The position numbers and the translations under genes are program-made. This document shows, in pieces, positions 1 through 8,856 of a DNA stretch of 15,284 nt. The DNA lies in assembly GCA_905221605.1 (NCBI GenBank), contig CAJNDS010002323.1:477501-492784 (forward strand), given 5' to 3'. The notes beneath the pieces were generated by a model that saw nothing but the letters and a program-made list of their open reading frames with translations, searched no databases and had not been told where the DNA came from. This DNA comes from Symbiodinium natans (taxonomy: Eukaryota > Sar > Dinophyceae > Suessiales > Symbiodiniaceae). Every line of letters starts with the position of its first letter. Within the stretch, counting starts at the first letter, position 1.

Positions 1-201
1 CGTACTGTCGGAGGACGCCGACCATGATGCCCAGAGCCATCTCCTCTCCCCAAATGATGCGGATTTCCTCTTCGTCCGGGTAAGTGTTCAGGGAGGTATC
101 GGCAACCACGACACCAATCTCCGCGCTGGCCAGGGACGCGTCGGCTACGATCTGGGACTTGGAAACGGTCCTCACAGCCTCCCAATTTAAGGATGTCGCC
201 G
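1..201 (-). CDS. Gene A exon 13, partial at window edge
   Basis: Begins after a pyrimidine-rich acceptor (CATTCTCCACAG). Encodes ATSLNWEAVRTVSKSQIVAD, ASLASAEIGVVVADTSLNTY and PDEEEIRIIWGEEMALGIMV, open to the left edge. Product not recognised; position and strand make it the continuation of gene A. Confidence 0.5.
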
Positions 202-3200
202 CTGTGGAGAATGACAACCAGAACAGGCTCCTAAGAAATGTCACTCAGACTTGCTGACACGGATGAAGTATTGTTGTTTTAATACATGCTTGAAAACTTA
301 CTTTGGAACAAGCAGCCCGCCGGCCATGAGCTGGCCCTTGTCGGACGATGCAATGGACGCGAACTGATTAGGCAGCACCGGCGCAATCGATGCGTTGCCG
401 GCTTGGCCCGGCCTCGTCAAGTCCTGTCGGGGATTTACACAATTTTATCATCTGAGGTTCCACAAACACAGCGCAGGCCTCTTGTCCAATGCAACCCTCC
501 GATCTTTTCTGTCTGCCGTGACCCCGTGGCGCGCCCCTCTATCTGTCTCAAACTTTTCTGCACAAAGGGACTCGTCCGACAGCTTGCACAGACTGGGCAC
601 ACATACACCACGAGTGCTTGACTCCTAAATTACGTAACTAGTCTTCAGTCGTTCCGGGTTCCGGAATCCGGACTGTGCTGCGTTGGACGAGTATCGTTCT
701 ACACTGCAAACTATACAATGCAGCAATTACGGCCTCGCTGGCTCTTCTATCTGGCAATTCTTGTACAGCCAATCCCAAACATTATCCGGCGTGATCAGCT
801 TGGAGCCTTTCGGCGGCGGATAGGACTTGGTCACTTTCCATTTCCAGTCCGGTCGGCCAGCAACCTCGGCCAGAAGTGCAGCCAAACTGCGAAACTTCTT
901 CACGAAGGGCTCCGTCAGGTACAAGGACCTATCAGGCAAGCTTTGGTTGCTCAGTCAGAATCCGATACAACTCGCAAGAAACAATATTATTAACAAGTAC
1001 AAATTCTAATAAAAGTACAAACTCGTACCGCTGCTGCCAAAATGCTGCTTCACCACGGTCTCCGGACGGGGTCGCCAAGCGACGTGCCTGGACTTTGTCA
1101 AGTCCGTGTCCTCTGCGACGATCTTGCCCACGAGCATGGCGTGAGCCGCTCGCCAGTCGGGCTTCTCCAGCTTCTTGCCCGTGACGATGATGTCGGCCTT
1201 GTGCAAATCATCGGTCCGACGCTGGCCAGGCATCTCGGATATGCCTTTGGCACCGATGTAGCACGTCGCCTTGTCAAATCGTCGGGCAGGACCTCGGGCA
1301 GCATGCTTGGCCATCTCGTCGTGGAGGCGTTGCTCTCGGGCAGTGGCACACTTCTTCGTGAAGGTCTTCAGGGGCGCCGTCGTGCTTCCCCGCAGGCCTT
1401 GCCTGCGGGTTTCCCTCGCCTCCGCAATCTTATGCTCACGCTTCTCCGCAAAAGCTTGCTTCAAATCTTCATGCCTTTCGGTCCACACGGATGCCACATC
1501 TGCCGGACCAGGCATGGACGCGCCGAACATGGTCTTCGATCTGGAAGGCCTGTCGGACTCGGCAGCAAGCCTATCCAAAGCTGCACGCTGCTTTTTGCGG
1601 AGGCTGGCTTCGGTCTGGCCCCGGTCTGCCTTTCGCTTCTTGGCGACTCCTCGGGCTAAGGTCCCAAGCTCCGAGCCGTACGCACCACGGGGCTTGCCAA
1701 AAAACTCCACGTACAAGCCCGCGGCTTGACGAAAGAGCGGTCGGGCAGCGGCCACGTCCGAGATCTCGGACACCTGCAATCTGTCTCCTGCACAGCCGTC
1801 AGCGCAGGGCGCAATATAGGGCTGAGGCGAAGTTACAATTACAACCAGACAGAATCAAAAAGAAACACGTGTTCGCGCTGTTCTCGTGCCGAGCTGCGCA
1901 GGCGCCAGATAGACTGCTGAGACACCCGCGACGCGTCTTGTCGTTCTAGCTCGCTGAATTGCGACTCCACGCCTTGCGTGGAATTCACTGCAGCCGCCTG
2001 AAACCGGACCAAAGGGATCCTGAGACAAGCATGGCCACTGGGGGTCTATTTATTATTAATTAAATACTACATCGGGCAACCACCCTAAAGTCCATTTAAA
2101 CCCTAACCCTAAAACCCAATAATGCAGTTAGACGTGTTGCAAAGCGGTCACAGGGCGATTCCGTCGGCTTTTCTTTCATCGTTCCAGGACAGACCGCCAA
2201 CTTTCCAAGTTGTCGCCTAACTTTCGCCACGTGTAGACGAGTGAGTCCTGGGCAGAAGCTCTTTCAACATCCCATGTGGTACTCTGAAATCTGAAGGGTT
2301 CGTGACTTTAAATTAAGGACCGGTCCTTCAGCTCCAGGAATTGCTTGAGGGCATCGTCCTCGCCAACCCTCAAAACGACCGCCAGTCTGCGAATCTTTCC
2401 TTCGAGCGACTGTACCCTGGCACTTCGGGCGGCTTTATCTGCTGGGGTCTTGCCAAACTTCTGCAGCGCAGCCCACTGCCCGATGTTCAGGCCCTCCATC
2501 TGCAGCATGATCTCCTGTGACGGAAACTCGCTGAGGACGCCGGAGCGTACGGTCTTGGCCTCACTCACAGTTCAGAAACCAAACACACTGCGCTTCAAAC
2601 TCCCTGAAAACTCGTTCAAAGTCTACCGAAAAAAAACAAATCTGTTGGAGGCTGGGCGCCCATGCTGCAACCCTGGCGTGACAGTCCCGAATCGCATCTT
2701 GCAAACCCTCCGGCATGAACTCCTTGCGGGCCTCTTTCATCTGGTCGATGACAACCTGCGTCCATGTATGCTTGTTGTCGGCCCGCCAGATGTTGCCTTC
2801 TTCAAAAAGAGTCGCCAGCATCTGCAGAAATTCTTCGACCAGAGACGCCAATGTCGAGGGATCAGTGCCTTCGGCCTCTATACTCCGGGTAAAATCCAGA
2901 ACAAGTTCCTCCCCGTCACACACAGCTGCTGTGGCTGCCACCGTCTTGAAGTTGAGCATCTGCAGCTTGTCGGTTGCCCAGTCTCGCAGCGCTGGGGTTT
3001 TCCCGGAGGTCTGTCTTTTCCTCAGCGCCACCATCAACGCAAGTAGCTGAAGAAGCAACCGTCGTTCTGGAGCAACTTGGCTGGAGAACCGCGCCTTCCC
3101 ATACCTTAGTTGAATCAAGGCTTCGGTGTAAGTTCTTACTGTTCGGACGTAGGGTTTGATTAGTACTCGAAAAGTGATGGCGCGCGAACAAGCTGCTGCA

Positions 3201-5495
3201 AAGACAGCATCAGAGGCATCTTTCGGTCCGGCCTCTTCTCGGTCTCTTCCTGAGCTTTTCGGGCCAATTCGAAGGACGTTCTGAAAGCCTGGCAATGTGT
3301 CAGCTCCTTGGCAACGGACATCGGCCCACTCACGAACTTCTCTTTGAACGCTCGGAGCACCTCGTCGGCCTCAGTCGCATGCTTCATCGTGTTGATGACG
3401 GCGTGTCCCCGGTCTCGCACAATGGCAATCAGACCCGGGAACACCGTGTCCAGCTCGCGGCATGCCAGTTGAGCGTAGGCCGCACCATCTGCGCACTGCG
3501 CCTGCACACTGCGAGAGAACTGAAACGCGCTGGCCTCGTCCTTAACGCCTCGGACATCGTTCAAGGCGCCCGCTCCGCGAGTAAAAAAGATGTCTATTGC
3601 CTTGCGGATGCCGTCGGCCAGCTCCTTGGCGCCTCCGGGGCAGGACGTGAGGGCCAGGAGTCCACATCGGTCTTCGAGCTGGTCGTTCACGGCACGGTAT
3701 CGGACTGCCACATGACGCCCACGGCCGTCGTGCATCAAACCGATGGACAGGTGGCCCGCGTTCTTGGAAAGAAACAGTCGCTCCTGCTCGCGTCTGGCTT
3801 CGGCCAAGCACCACACCATCTGCTGCACCTTGTGAGACGACAAGCCGGGAACGTCCAGCGCGGAAGCTTTGGCGGAGTCTGCAGCCTTGACACTATCAAA
3901 AACCTTCATCCACAAGCTTTCGGGCAAGGCAGGGGGCCAGTCAGATTGCCCGGTATTCTTGTCGGTCCTGCGCTGCTTCCTCCGGCCATGTGGCTTTCGG
4001 TCCTGGGGTTCATGACGCATCGCATCGGGCTTGTCGTCGGGCTGAGTAACGGTGGCCTTGACGTTCGGAGCAAGGGCCGGATTCTTTTCCTCCAAGTAGA
4101 TGCCCGAATCACTCGCTGGAGTCTCCGGGCCCAACTGCACGCAGGCATCTGGCAGAGCATAGGGCTTGCTGGCAAGTTGATGTTGAGCGCCTGGCTGGAA
4201 GCTTCCCCTTGGGCTAACAGCTGTCAGCAACCTGCCACGAAAAGACTACTCGCCAACTCAACCCTTATTATTTTTAATCCCTTGCAGCGCCTGCAGCATG
4301 CTGAACGATGTTCGAAAACTGCAGCGTGCTCTCCACCTCGAACCTCGACCACCGCGTCGAGCTGACCAGACCCTCCTTCGCAGCTCGGGCGCAGAAGAGG
4401 CACCCCAGGGCCCAAGCCTTGGGAGATGTTGTCTGGGAACAATGGCAAAAAACAAAAAAAAGTCCCAAGCAGCAAGAACAACAATTCTGAAGGCAGACCT
4501 AGGCTCCCCCCCCCAGGCCCTCGGTCGGACGGACAGCCATACGTGACCAGAAGGACTGCTTAGGCGCTTCAGCCACCTTCCATGCAGGCGATGGAAGGCA
4601 CACCGCCCGAACTTCTGGCAAGTGGCGCTCGTGCACTCGCCGGCATGAGTCTGCCAGTCGCTCATTTGCGGCGCATTGTATCGAAGCTGCACAGCAGTGG
4701 CAATGTCGTTCTGCAGGTGGCTCTTTCGGACTGTCCGGCCTTTGGATCTAGCCTCGGCCCGCTTGCTGCGCGGTGGGCCGGGCTCTTCGATCTCGTCCAT
4801 GAGACCCTATTCTATCATTCATAAGTATTATTGAATTCTTACTAGCTGCTGCCAGACTTCTGACAAACATCCTCAACTTCATGTCACTAATATTTCTACG
4901 TATTCATGACGGCCAGCCCAAAAACAAACCCGAGCAACCCCTCGAACTCCTTGACATCAGGATTCGCTTCCCGTGTCGGGCTGAGCGACACCGGTTTGAA
5001 CCATCACAACACGCAGCGTCTGTCAGACAACTCAAGCCAGCACGACTCACTGAAGCAAACTCAGCAATCCTCGGGCCTGCGGCGCCCCTGCGTACTTCGA
5101 CAAAATCTCGCGCAGCCTCGTGCGAATGACGCCTGGTGTCCACGGGTGTATCGCCTCCACCAGCTCATCCACAGAGCAGCGAAGCATCCTCCAGGGGAAT
5201 GAAATCGGGGTCAGTCTAAATATTTTGGAGAGACCCACAGCAAGCATGACGTGCATTTGCTTGGTGTCCTCTTCGCGTCCTGCTGCAACGCTTGCTGGTT
5301 CTCGTTGGGCCGCCGCCGCTTCATCTGACGCAGACATTCGTCGTCGGACGAGGTCGCAGCGGGCTTGCTGGGCGCGGCTGCTTTCGCCTGTGACAGGCCC
5401 GCATCGGGCTTGCTGGCCGTCGCGGCGGGCGACGGCGCGGCTGCTTTCGCCTGTGCGGCTGGAGCAGGTTCCTGAGCAGCTTTGGCTTTCGTCAT
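1..5495 (-). CDS. Gene A: multi-exon transposase-like protein, partial (runs off left edge)
   Basis: A chain of minus-strand coding segments in different frames can be joined into one gene of about 13 exons: approx. 5495-5270, 5215-5051, 4980-4918, 4806-4568, 4432-4285, 4231-3186, 3120-2594, 2553-2333, 2290-2191, 1997-1879, 1780-1049, 949-756 and 201-1. The segments have protein-like composition, abut short stop-containing gaps, and several joins keep frame with donor/AG pairs. From memory, the order (Cys-rich finger ending W-x-LGC-x2-C, helical core with an xVRDRGHA-type motif, then KKRKAD-rich helices) matches a high-copy family in dinoflagellate annotations that looks transposon derived; I could not search. 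No DDE or reverse-transcriptase motif is proven. The ATG at 5495 is the first Met of the Ala/Lys-rich exon. No internal stop within proposed exons argues against an old pseudogene. It could also be two adjacent genes. Confidence 0.6.
202..755 (-). other. Proposed long intron of gene A
   Basis: A 554-nt stretch between exons 12 and 13 with stops in all minus frames. It holds an AT-rich patch at 268-285 near its 3' end and nothing else I can name. The open frames on the plus strand here have no protein-like composition. Confidence 0.35.
756..949 (-). CDS. Gene A exon 12
   Basis: Encodes SLPDRSLYLTEPFVKKFRSL, AALLAEVAGRPDWKWKVTKS and a Trp-rich end (VWDWLYKN). The frame is open from a stop near 965 to one at 727. 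A GC donor at 755 (phase 1) to acceptor 202 is proposed, leaving a long 554-nt intron with no other coding sign. Confidence 0.55.
1049..1780 (-). CDS. Gene A exon 11: basic helical region
   Basis: A 244-codon segment: VSEISDVAAARPLFRQAAGL, YVEFFGKPRGAYGSELGTLA, a basic stretch (GVAKKRKADRGQTEASLRKK), a long charged helix (WTERHEDLKQAFAEKREHKI), and RRTDDLHKADIIVTGKKLEK. The basic stretch may be nuclear targeting. The junction to the next exon fits a GC donor at 1048 and CTGAG acceptor at 950 (99-nt intron, phase 2) with AT-rich sequence between. The two small Cys residues do not form a finger. Confidence 0.65.
1879..2290 (-). CDS. Gene A exons 9 and 10 (two exons around a 193-nt intron)
   Basis: Exon 9 (2290-2191) encodes TTWDVERASAQDSLVYTWRK and LGDNLESWRSVLE. 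Exon 10 (1997-1879) encodes AAVNSTQGVESQFSELERQD and SQQSIWRLRSSAREQ. Both are too short to be obvious as open frames but read as helical coding sequence. The intron 2190-1998 has a GT donor and a good 3' end (GGTTTCAG). It contains an AT-rich patch (2046-2070) and a telomere-like block (2097-2117). Confidence 0.55.
2097..2117 (-). repeat. Telomere-like repeat inside a gene A intron
   Basis: Three consecutive CCCTAAA-type units on the plus strand (TTTAGGG type on the coding strand), slightly degenerate, lying in proposed intron 2190-1998. Confidence 0.7.
2333..2553 (-). CDS. Gene A exon 8
   Basis: Encodes TVRSGVLSEFPSQEIMLQME, then GLNIGQWAALQKFGKTPADK and a basic helix ending FLE. A GC donor at 2332 and TTCAG acceptor at 2291 (42-nt intron, phase 2) carry the frame into the next exon. 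No motif of known function seen. Confidence 0.55.
2594..3120 (-). CDS. Gene A exon 7: helical core, continued
   Basis: Encodes LIQLRYGKARFSSQVAPERR, a leucine-rich helix (LLLQLLALMVALRKR), DWATDKLQMLNFKTVAATAA, DFTRSIEAEG and LVEEFLQMLATLFEEGNIWR, ending FERVFREFE. Composition (Leu/Glu/Lys helices) is clearly coding. A 40-nt intron (2593-2554) with GC donor and GCCAAG acceptor joins it in phase 0 to the next exon; the unspliced frame would end in a stop at 2561. Confidence 0.6.
3186..4231 (-). CDS. Gene A exon 6: main helical core of transposase-like protein
   Basis: A 348-codon open segment beginning after GTGGCAG at 4232. It starts with a Pro/Ala-rich linker and a basic patch (HGRRKQRRTDKN), then a folded-looking region: LPESLWMKVFDSVKAAD, RHVAVRYRAVNDQLEDRCG, GAKELADGIRKAIDIFFTRG, CADGAAYAQLACRELDTVFP, LIAIVRDRGHAVINTMKHA and RAFKEKFVSGPMSVAKELTH. 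The hydrophobic strand followed by VRDRGHA and an Arg/Lys-rich helix is what I recall as the signature of the dinoflagellate family. The frame stays open to a stop at 3160, but the next family-like segment is in another frame, so a GC donor at 3185 (phase 1) to acceptor 3121 is proposed. Confidence 0.65.
4285..4806 (-). CDS. Gene A exons 4 and 5: Cys-rich, zinc-finger-like region
   Basis: Exon 4 (about 4806-4568) opens with MDEIEEPGPPRSKRAEARSK and carries C-T-S-A-T-C-Q-K-F-G-R-C-A-F-H, a plausible zinc knuckle. Exon 5 begins at 4432 after a strong pyrimidine tract (runs of T then CCCAG) and encodes AWALGCLFCARAAKEG, then FEVESTLQFSNIVQHAAG. The W-x-LGC-x2-C and later H-A spacing resembles BED/TTF-type fingers found at the start of transposases. 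Exon 5 closes near 4285, beside an AT-rich patch (4262-4280). The end of exon 4 may be earlier, near 4601. Confidence 0.5.
4918..5215 (-). CDS. Gene A exons 2 and 3: small helical segment
   Basis: Exon 2 (5215-5051) encodes an amphipathic stretch including SVDELVEAIHPWTPGV and RTRLREILSKYAGAP. It ends at CA followed by GTGAGT, the most canonical donor in the window. A 70-nt intron (5050-4981) ends CTCAG. Exon 3 (4980-4918) encodes EANPDVKEFEGLLGFVFG and stops being open at about 4895; a GC donor at 4917 fits. Function not recognised. Confidence 0.5.
5270..5495 (-). CDS. Gene A exon 1: Ala/Lys/Pro-rich N-terminus
   Basis: Starts at ATG 5495 (MTKAKAAQEPAPAAQ). It is low complexity, with two copies of QAKAAAPS-type blocks separated by about 30 residues, then an acidic-to-basic switch (SSDDE followed by MKRRRPNENQQ). 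This looks like a disordered, possibly nuclear-targeting tail. The 3' limit is uncertain: the frame stays open to about 5211, but the following protein-like segment is in another frame, so a join somewhere around 5270 to acceptor 5216 is inferred. Confidence 0.5.
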
Positions 5496-6042
5496 GATTC
5501 CGGTCCAGGCCACACTATACTCTGACCGACGGGCTCGAGCAAACATGTGCGGAGGCAGCTTTCATGACAGAGTCGGAAGATGCCACGTTTCAAATATTCA
5601 AAGTCTGGGGCCGAGCTCCGCACGGCACAAGTTTGGCTTCGGCCTGGCACATCTGCCACTCTCACAGAAGCAAATCATTGGACGGGACTCTTCGAAAGGC
5701 CTCACGATGACCAACGGTCTGCTTCTGGCGGAAGTTGCCTGACAAGCTGGTTTTCGCAATTGTGACGCATGGACTGGAAAACTGCTGAATCAAACTGGAC
5801 TTGTCAAGACAAAGCGGTCTGTCTGTCTGTTGTGTTTGGGGGGCTTGTGCCTCACACCCTGCATTCTCCTGCCCGTGCTGGCGAGAACCGAACCTGTTTT
5901 AACAATTTTGGACCAATGAAAACTGTTAAAACAATCATGGTTCCGTGCCCTGAGCTGGTTTGTTTTTCCCGGCGGGCCAGACCGGCCCCCGACTGTCGGC
6001 CCGAGTTAGTTTGGGACGGCTTAGTTGAAACTGAGACCCCTT
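5496..6042. other. Intergenic region upstream of gene A
   Basis: Lies between the gene A start and the foldback element. Contains an inverted pair GTTTTAACA (5896-5904) / TGTTAAAAC (5924-5932) and a GAGTTAGTTT segment (6003-6012) that recurs in the foldback element. No convincing coding sequence or promoter motif seen; dinoflagellates usually lack recognisable TATA boxes. Confidence 0.4.
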
Positions 6043-6233
6043 GCTAAAGCCCAATGTCCAGGGACATTGGGTTTTAGCTCGGGCCGCCCGGTCGTGTTGA
6101 GTTAGTTTCGGAGGTGGGTTCCCCTTATGGTTTCGTTTTCGGATCCATAATGGCAAAGCGCCCGCCAAACTAACTCAACAGGACCGGTCCGCCCGAGCTA
6201 AAGGGCAATGTCAGGGGACATTGTACTTTAGCT
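6043..6233. mobile_element. Foldback (MITE-like) element with about 68-bp inverted arms
   Basis: Left arm 6043-6110 and right arm 6166-6233 are imperfect reverse complements, both containing GAGTTAGTTT / AAACTAACTC and GCTCGGGC-type blocks. Each arm itself carries a palindrome: 6044-6077 (AAGCCCAATGTCC / GGGACATTGGGTTTT) and 6198-6232 (AAGGGCAATGTC / GGGGACATTGTACTTT). The 55-bp centre (6111-6165) has a smaller CTTATGG / CCATAATG dyad. It has no coding capacity. A clear target-site duplication was not found, so mobility is inference. Confidence 0.55.
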
Positions 6234-6861
6234 AGGGGGATTTCCCGAAACTAGCTTCCAGCCTCAAGGCATTCAATTCAAATTCAAATTCACAATTTTC
6301 CCTGGTGGAAAACTGCGAAACTAAACTCAGTCCTCGGTTTTCTTTGCAGGTGTCGACGTTTTGGAATCGGTCCCAGATCGAGCCCGTCGCAAAGTGATTC
6401 TGATGCAGATATTGCAGAATTCCCTGAAGAAAAACTGCAAAACTCGTCACGGTTCGAATCGAAGTGATTGTTCAGCAAGCAAGAAGTATGGTGGCGCGTT
6501 AATTTAACGGGAGAAACGGAACTGGAGGGTACCTGAGGCCGCGGCCTTGGGAAGCGCGAGGAGAAACAGCGCGAATCATCAAAGCCTACAATCATTGTCG
6601 TTACGCAAACGTGCAACATCATCGGTCACGACTTGAATAGCTTGCTCCAAGCCCGGACCACGCACATCAGGTCCGGACGATCGGTCTGCGCGACTCAGCC
6701 TCAAATGCACGCTCAAGACCGGCTGCGCAGGCACGTGACTCGACCGGGGGCTGCAAATCCCAGTTTTCGCGCGACCTGCTGTCGATCAGTCGACCTACGA
6801 CCAGCAGGTTGCAGGGTTTCCCCGGTCTCCTGCGAACCGCGTCCAAATTTTCTGTCTCTGC
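6234..6861. other. Intergenic region downstream of gene B
   Basis: Holds AT-rich microrepeats (6269-6290, CAAATT type), two GAAAACTGC / GAAAAACTGC motifs near 6308 and 6428 that echo the satellite at 10606-11870, and a hairpin ACCTGCTG (6774-6781) / CAGCAGGT (6802-6809) about 60 nt past the gene B stop. No gene seen. Confidence 0.35.
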
Positions 6862-8732
6862 TCAGCCGTTCTTTCTCTTCGGTCGCCCTTGAGCAGAACG
6901 TGCCTTCTTGGCACGGTGGCACTTTCGGACCTTCGGCGCGTAGGAAGCCTTATTATTATCATGCAATGTGGCAAGCAACACTACCGCGAGCCTTCGGTTC
7001 CACCTTTTGCAGCTGCCCTTTTCTGTTCGTCCTGAGCACTTCGGCTCCAGACGAGCAGAATCATGGGTGCCTCTGTGTGCAGTTCTAAGGCGGTCAATTC
7101 GTCAAAAATGCTTGTCGGGTAGCTTCGTCTGCATGATGAAACCATCGGCCTTTGCGGTGGATGGGCGTACCAGGCTGAAAGCGAAGACCCAGGCTGCGGC
7201 CGCAGCTCTGACATGCTGCGTGTTACCCAGCATCTCACGCATGCATTGGTCTGATACGGGGGCGGCGAGCTGCGGGAACTCGTGCAAACGCAGGCCCTCC
7301 TGCCAGTCCAGGAGTCTGGCTTGGCTCTCAGCCTTGCCTTCGGGCAACAAAGCCATGGCCGAGCTTCGTGCCCAACATGGACAGACTCCATCGCCCCGTC
7401 GGGCAAAACCTGACTCACAGGGTGTGGTCACGATATGATGTTATCTCAGGGTGACAGCAGCGACAGCCCGCCTGGTGACTGGGACACGTCCACGACGACG
7501 AACTTGCGCTTGCGCGAACTGGGCCTGCCCTCTACTACTGTCTGTCGAAAGACTTCACGCTGTCGGTCACTCAGAATGAGCGATCCTTAGCTTCAGAATT
7601 ATGTTGGTCTCCTTCTGCTCTACCAATTAATTAATACTAATACGTGTCCCTAAGTCTCCACCAAGACGCGTACCGTTTGCCTGGGGGCAGGCCCCGGGTA
7701 TTTGCTTCCGATCTTCACCAGCTCGGACCAAACGTGCTGAAGAACTGTCCACACCTTGCTGCCAAAATAGCTTCGGGCCCACAACAAGGTCAGCTCAAGA
7801 GAGGATCTTAACCCTAAACCCTAAACTGGCCCTAAACCGTAACCCTAAACCCTAATTCCCGGGCCCCTAAACCCTAATTTCATTGACACTGTCAACACCG
7901 TCCTCGGACTCTTCGATGCAGCAATCGCGCCGCACCAAGATAAACCACACCCTGGGCCGTCGGACGGAAGCCCCAATCTGGCAAGCGTCGAAGTCCAACT
8001 TGGAGGCAGCATCATCACGTGCATTTAAAATAACGCCGACTCAGTCAGACAAACTTAAACCGTGGCGCCAAAGCACAATGACGACGTTGTAGGCGTCGGC
8101 CACCTTCAGAGTCATCAGCTTGAGGACTTGCTTCATGAACTTCCAGATGCCTCGGACGTTCTCGAGTACAGCCACCTTCGGGCGCTTTGCACGCACCACA
8201 TCCAAAATGGCTGGCCTTGGTGATCACAGCTGCTTGCCAGCCGTGGAAGTTATTAATCATGTTATAATTAACGATGCGAAATTTCGAAGCACTAGACAAG
8301 TTGCAGAACCTTCGAGCGACTGTCTTTGAAGCCCTGCTGGTTGCCCAAGACGGAGAAGCTCTGGCATGGGAAGCCAGCAGAATAGCAGTCGAAGTCGGGC
8401 AGCTTCGCGACGTCGTGCTGGGTGGTGTCCGTGAACATTCGGTCTGGCGAATCTTGGCTGTCGCCACTAGTAGTCTGGGATAGTAAACCCGTAACCTAAA
8501 CCCGTAACCCTTAACCCTGCCCTACAGGAATATTGCGCATGATAATTGCAGGAAAGGCTCGGTTCGCCTGAAGTACACGTCGGCACTTCTCATCGGCCTC
8601 GCACGCGTACACGTGTCTGCAGCGCTGGCCCAACGCCTTCAGCGCGTGCACCGCGGCATCCAGGCCGGAGCAGTCGGTCGCCACTCGAAGCTGGCCGTGG
8701 CCCCAAGATCGACGGGGGGGGATCGCCCCCAT
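6862..8732 (-). CDS. Gene B: C5 cytosine-specific DNA methyltransferase, eight exons
   Basis: Transfers a methyl group from S-adenosylmethionine to cytosine C5 in DNA, in the nucleus. Proposed exons: 8732-8521, 8466-8305, 8215-8047, 7998-7910, 7806-7681, 7524-7468, 7363-7124, 7084-6862; they sum to 1278 nt, 425 residues plus stop. Seen motifs: I (VATDCSGLDAAVHALKALG), IV with catalytic Cys (DFDCYSAGFPCQSFS), VI (VAVLENVRG), VIII (IGASVRRPRVWFIL), IX-like (LLDWQEGLRLHEFPQL), X (GNTQHV). The motif IV to VI spacing equals that of bacterial M.HhaI after splicing. The last exon gives a basic tail (RAKKARSAQGRPKRKNG). ATG 8732 lies 8 nt after a CTAG that could accept a spliced leader. Class within eukaryotic DNMTs is not assigned. 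Exon limits are hand-made; the 3/4, 4/5 and 7/8 joins are the least sure. Confidence 0.85.
7525..7680 (-). other. Gene B intron 5
   Basis: A 156-nt stop-rich segment from GCAAACGG to GAGGGCAG, with an AT-rich patch (7620-7640) including TACTAATACG on the plus strand. Joining in phase 2 gives GPAPRPSSRKRKFVVVDVSQ. Confidence 0.5.
7807..7909 (-). other. Gene B intron 4, rich in telomere-like repeats
   Basis: Spans the block 7808-7880 with about eight TTTAGGG-type units (coding-strand sense), some exact. The donor is uncertain (GT at 7909 fits phase 2); the acceptor GGTTAAG at 7807 is itself repeat-derived. Confidence 0.45.
8216..8304 (-). other. Gene B intron 2
   Basis: An 89-nt segment starting GCAACTT and ending ATCACCAAG. 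It is AT-rich in the middle (8248-8275) and contains in-frame stops. Its removal restores the exact motif IV to VI spacing of C5 methyltransferases (GFKDSRSKVL then PAILDVVRAKRPK). Confidence 0.6.
8467..8520 (-). other. Gene B intron 1, built of telomere-like repeats
   Basis: A 54-nt segment from GC (8520) to TACTAG (8467) on the minus strand. Most of it (8485-8519) is degenerate TTTAGGG-type sequence. Removing it joins motif I exon to motif IV exon in phase 2 (NIPVG then GDSQDSPDRMF). Confidence 0.55.
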
Positions 8733-8856
8733 TTCGGCCGCTAGCCTAATATTCATCTTGCTAGTCGGTCTGAGCCACAATCGGCCGCAGGAGGTTCCTG
8801 CGCAGGATGCTATTACGTCAGACAAGCAATGCGTTGCTGCAGAATGCTGAGGTCTC

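Noticed and set aside
1042-1949. Long plus-strand open frames (up to 205 codons)
   Set aside because: They are antisense shadows of gene A exon 11; composition is Arg/Ser/Leu-rich without motif, while the minus frame has charged helices.
3295-4365. 356-codon plus-strand open frame
   Set aside because: It mirrors gene A exon 6; the minus-strand reading resembles a recalled protein family and has better composition.
6290-7088. Open frames of 70-151 codons on both strands
   Set aside because: Ser/Arg/Pro-rich without domains; part overlaps the better-supported last exon of gene B.
7102-7431. The methyltransferase motif IX/X exon as a separate 109-residue gene
   Set aside because: Its motifs complete the upstream methyltransferase, and an in-phase splice joins them.
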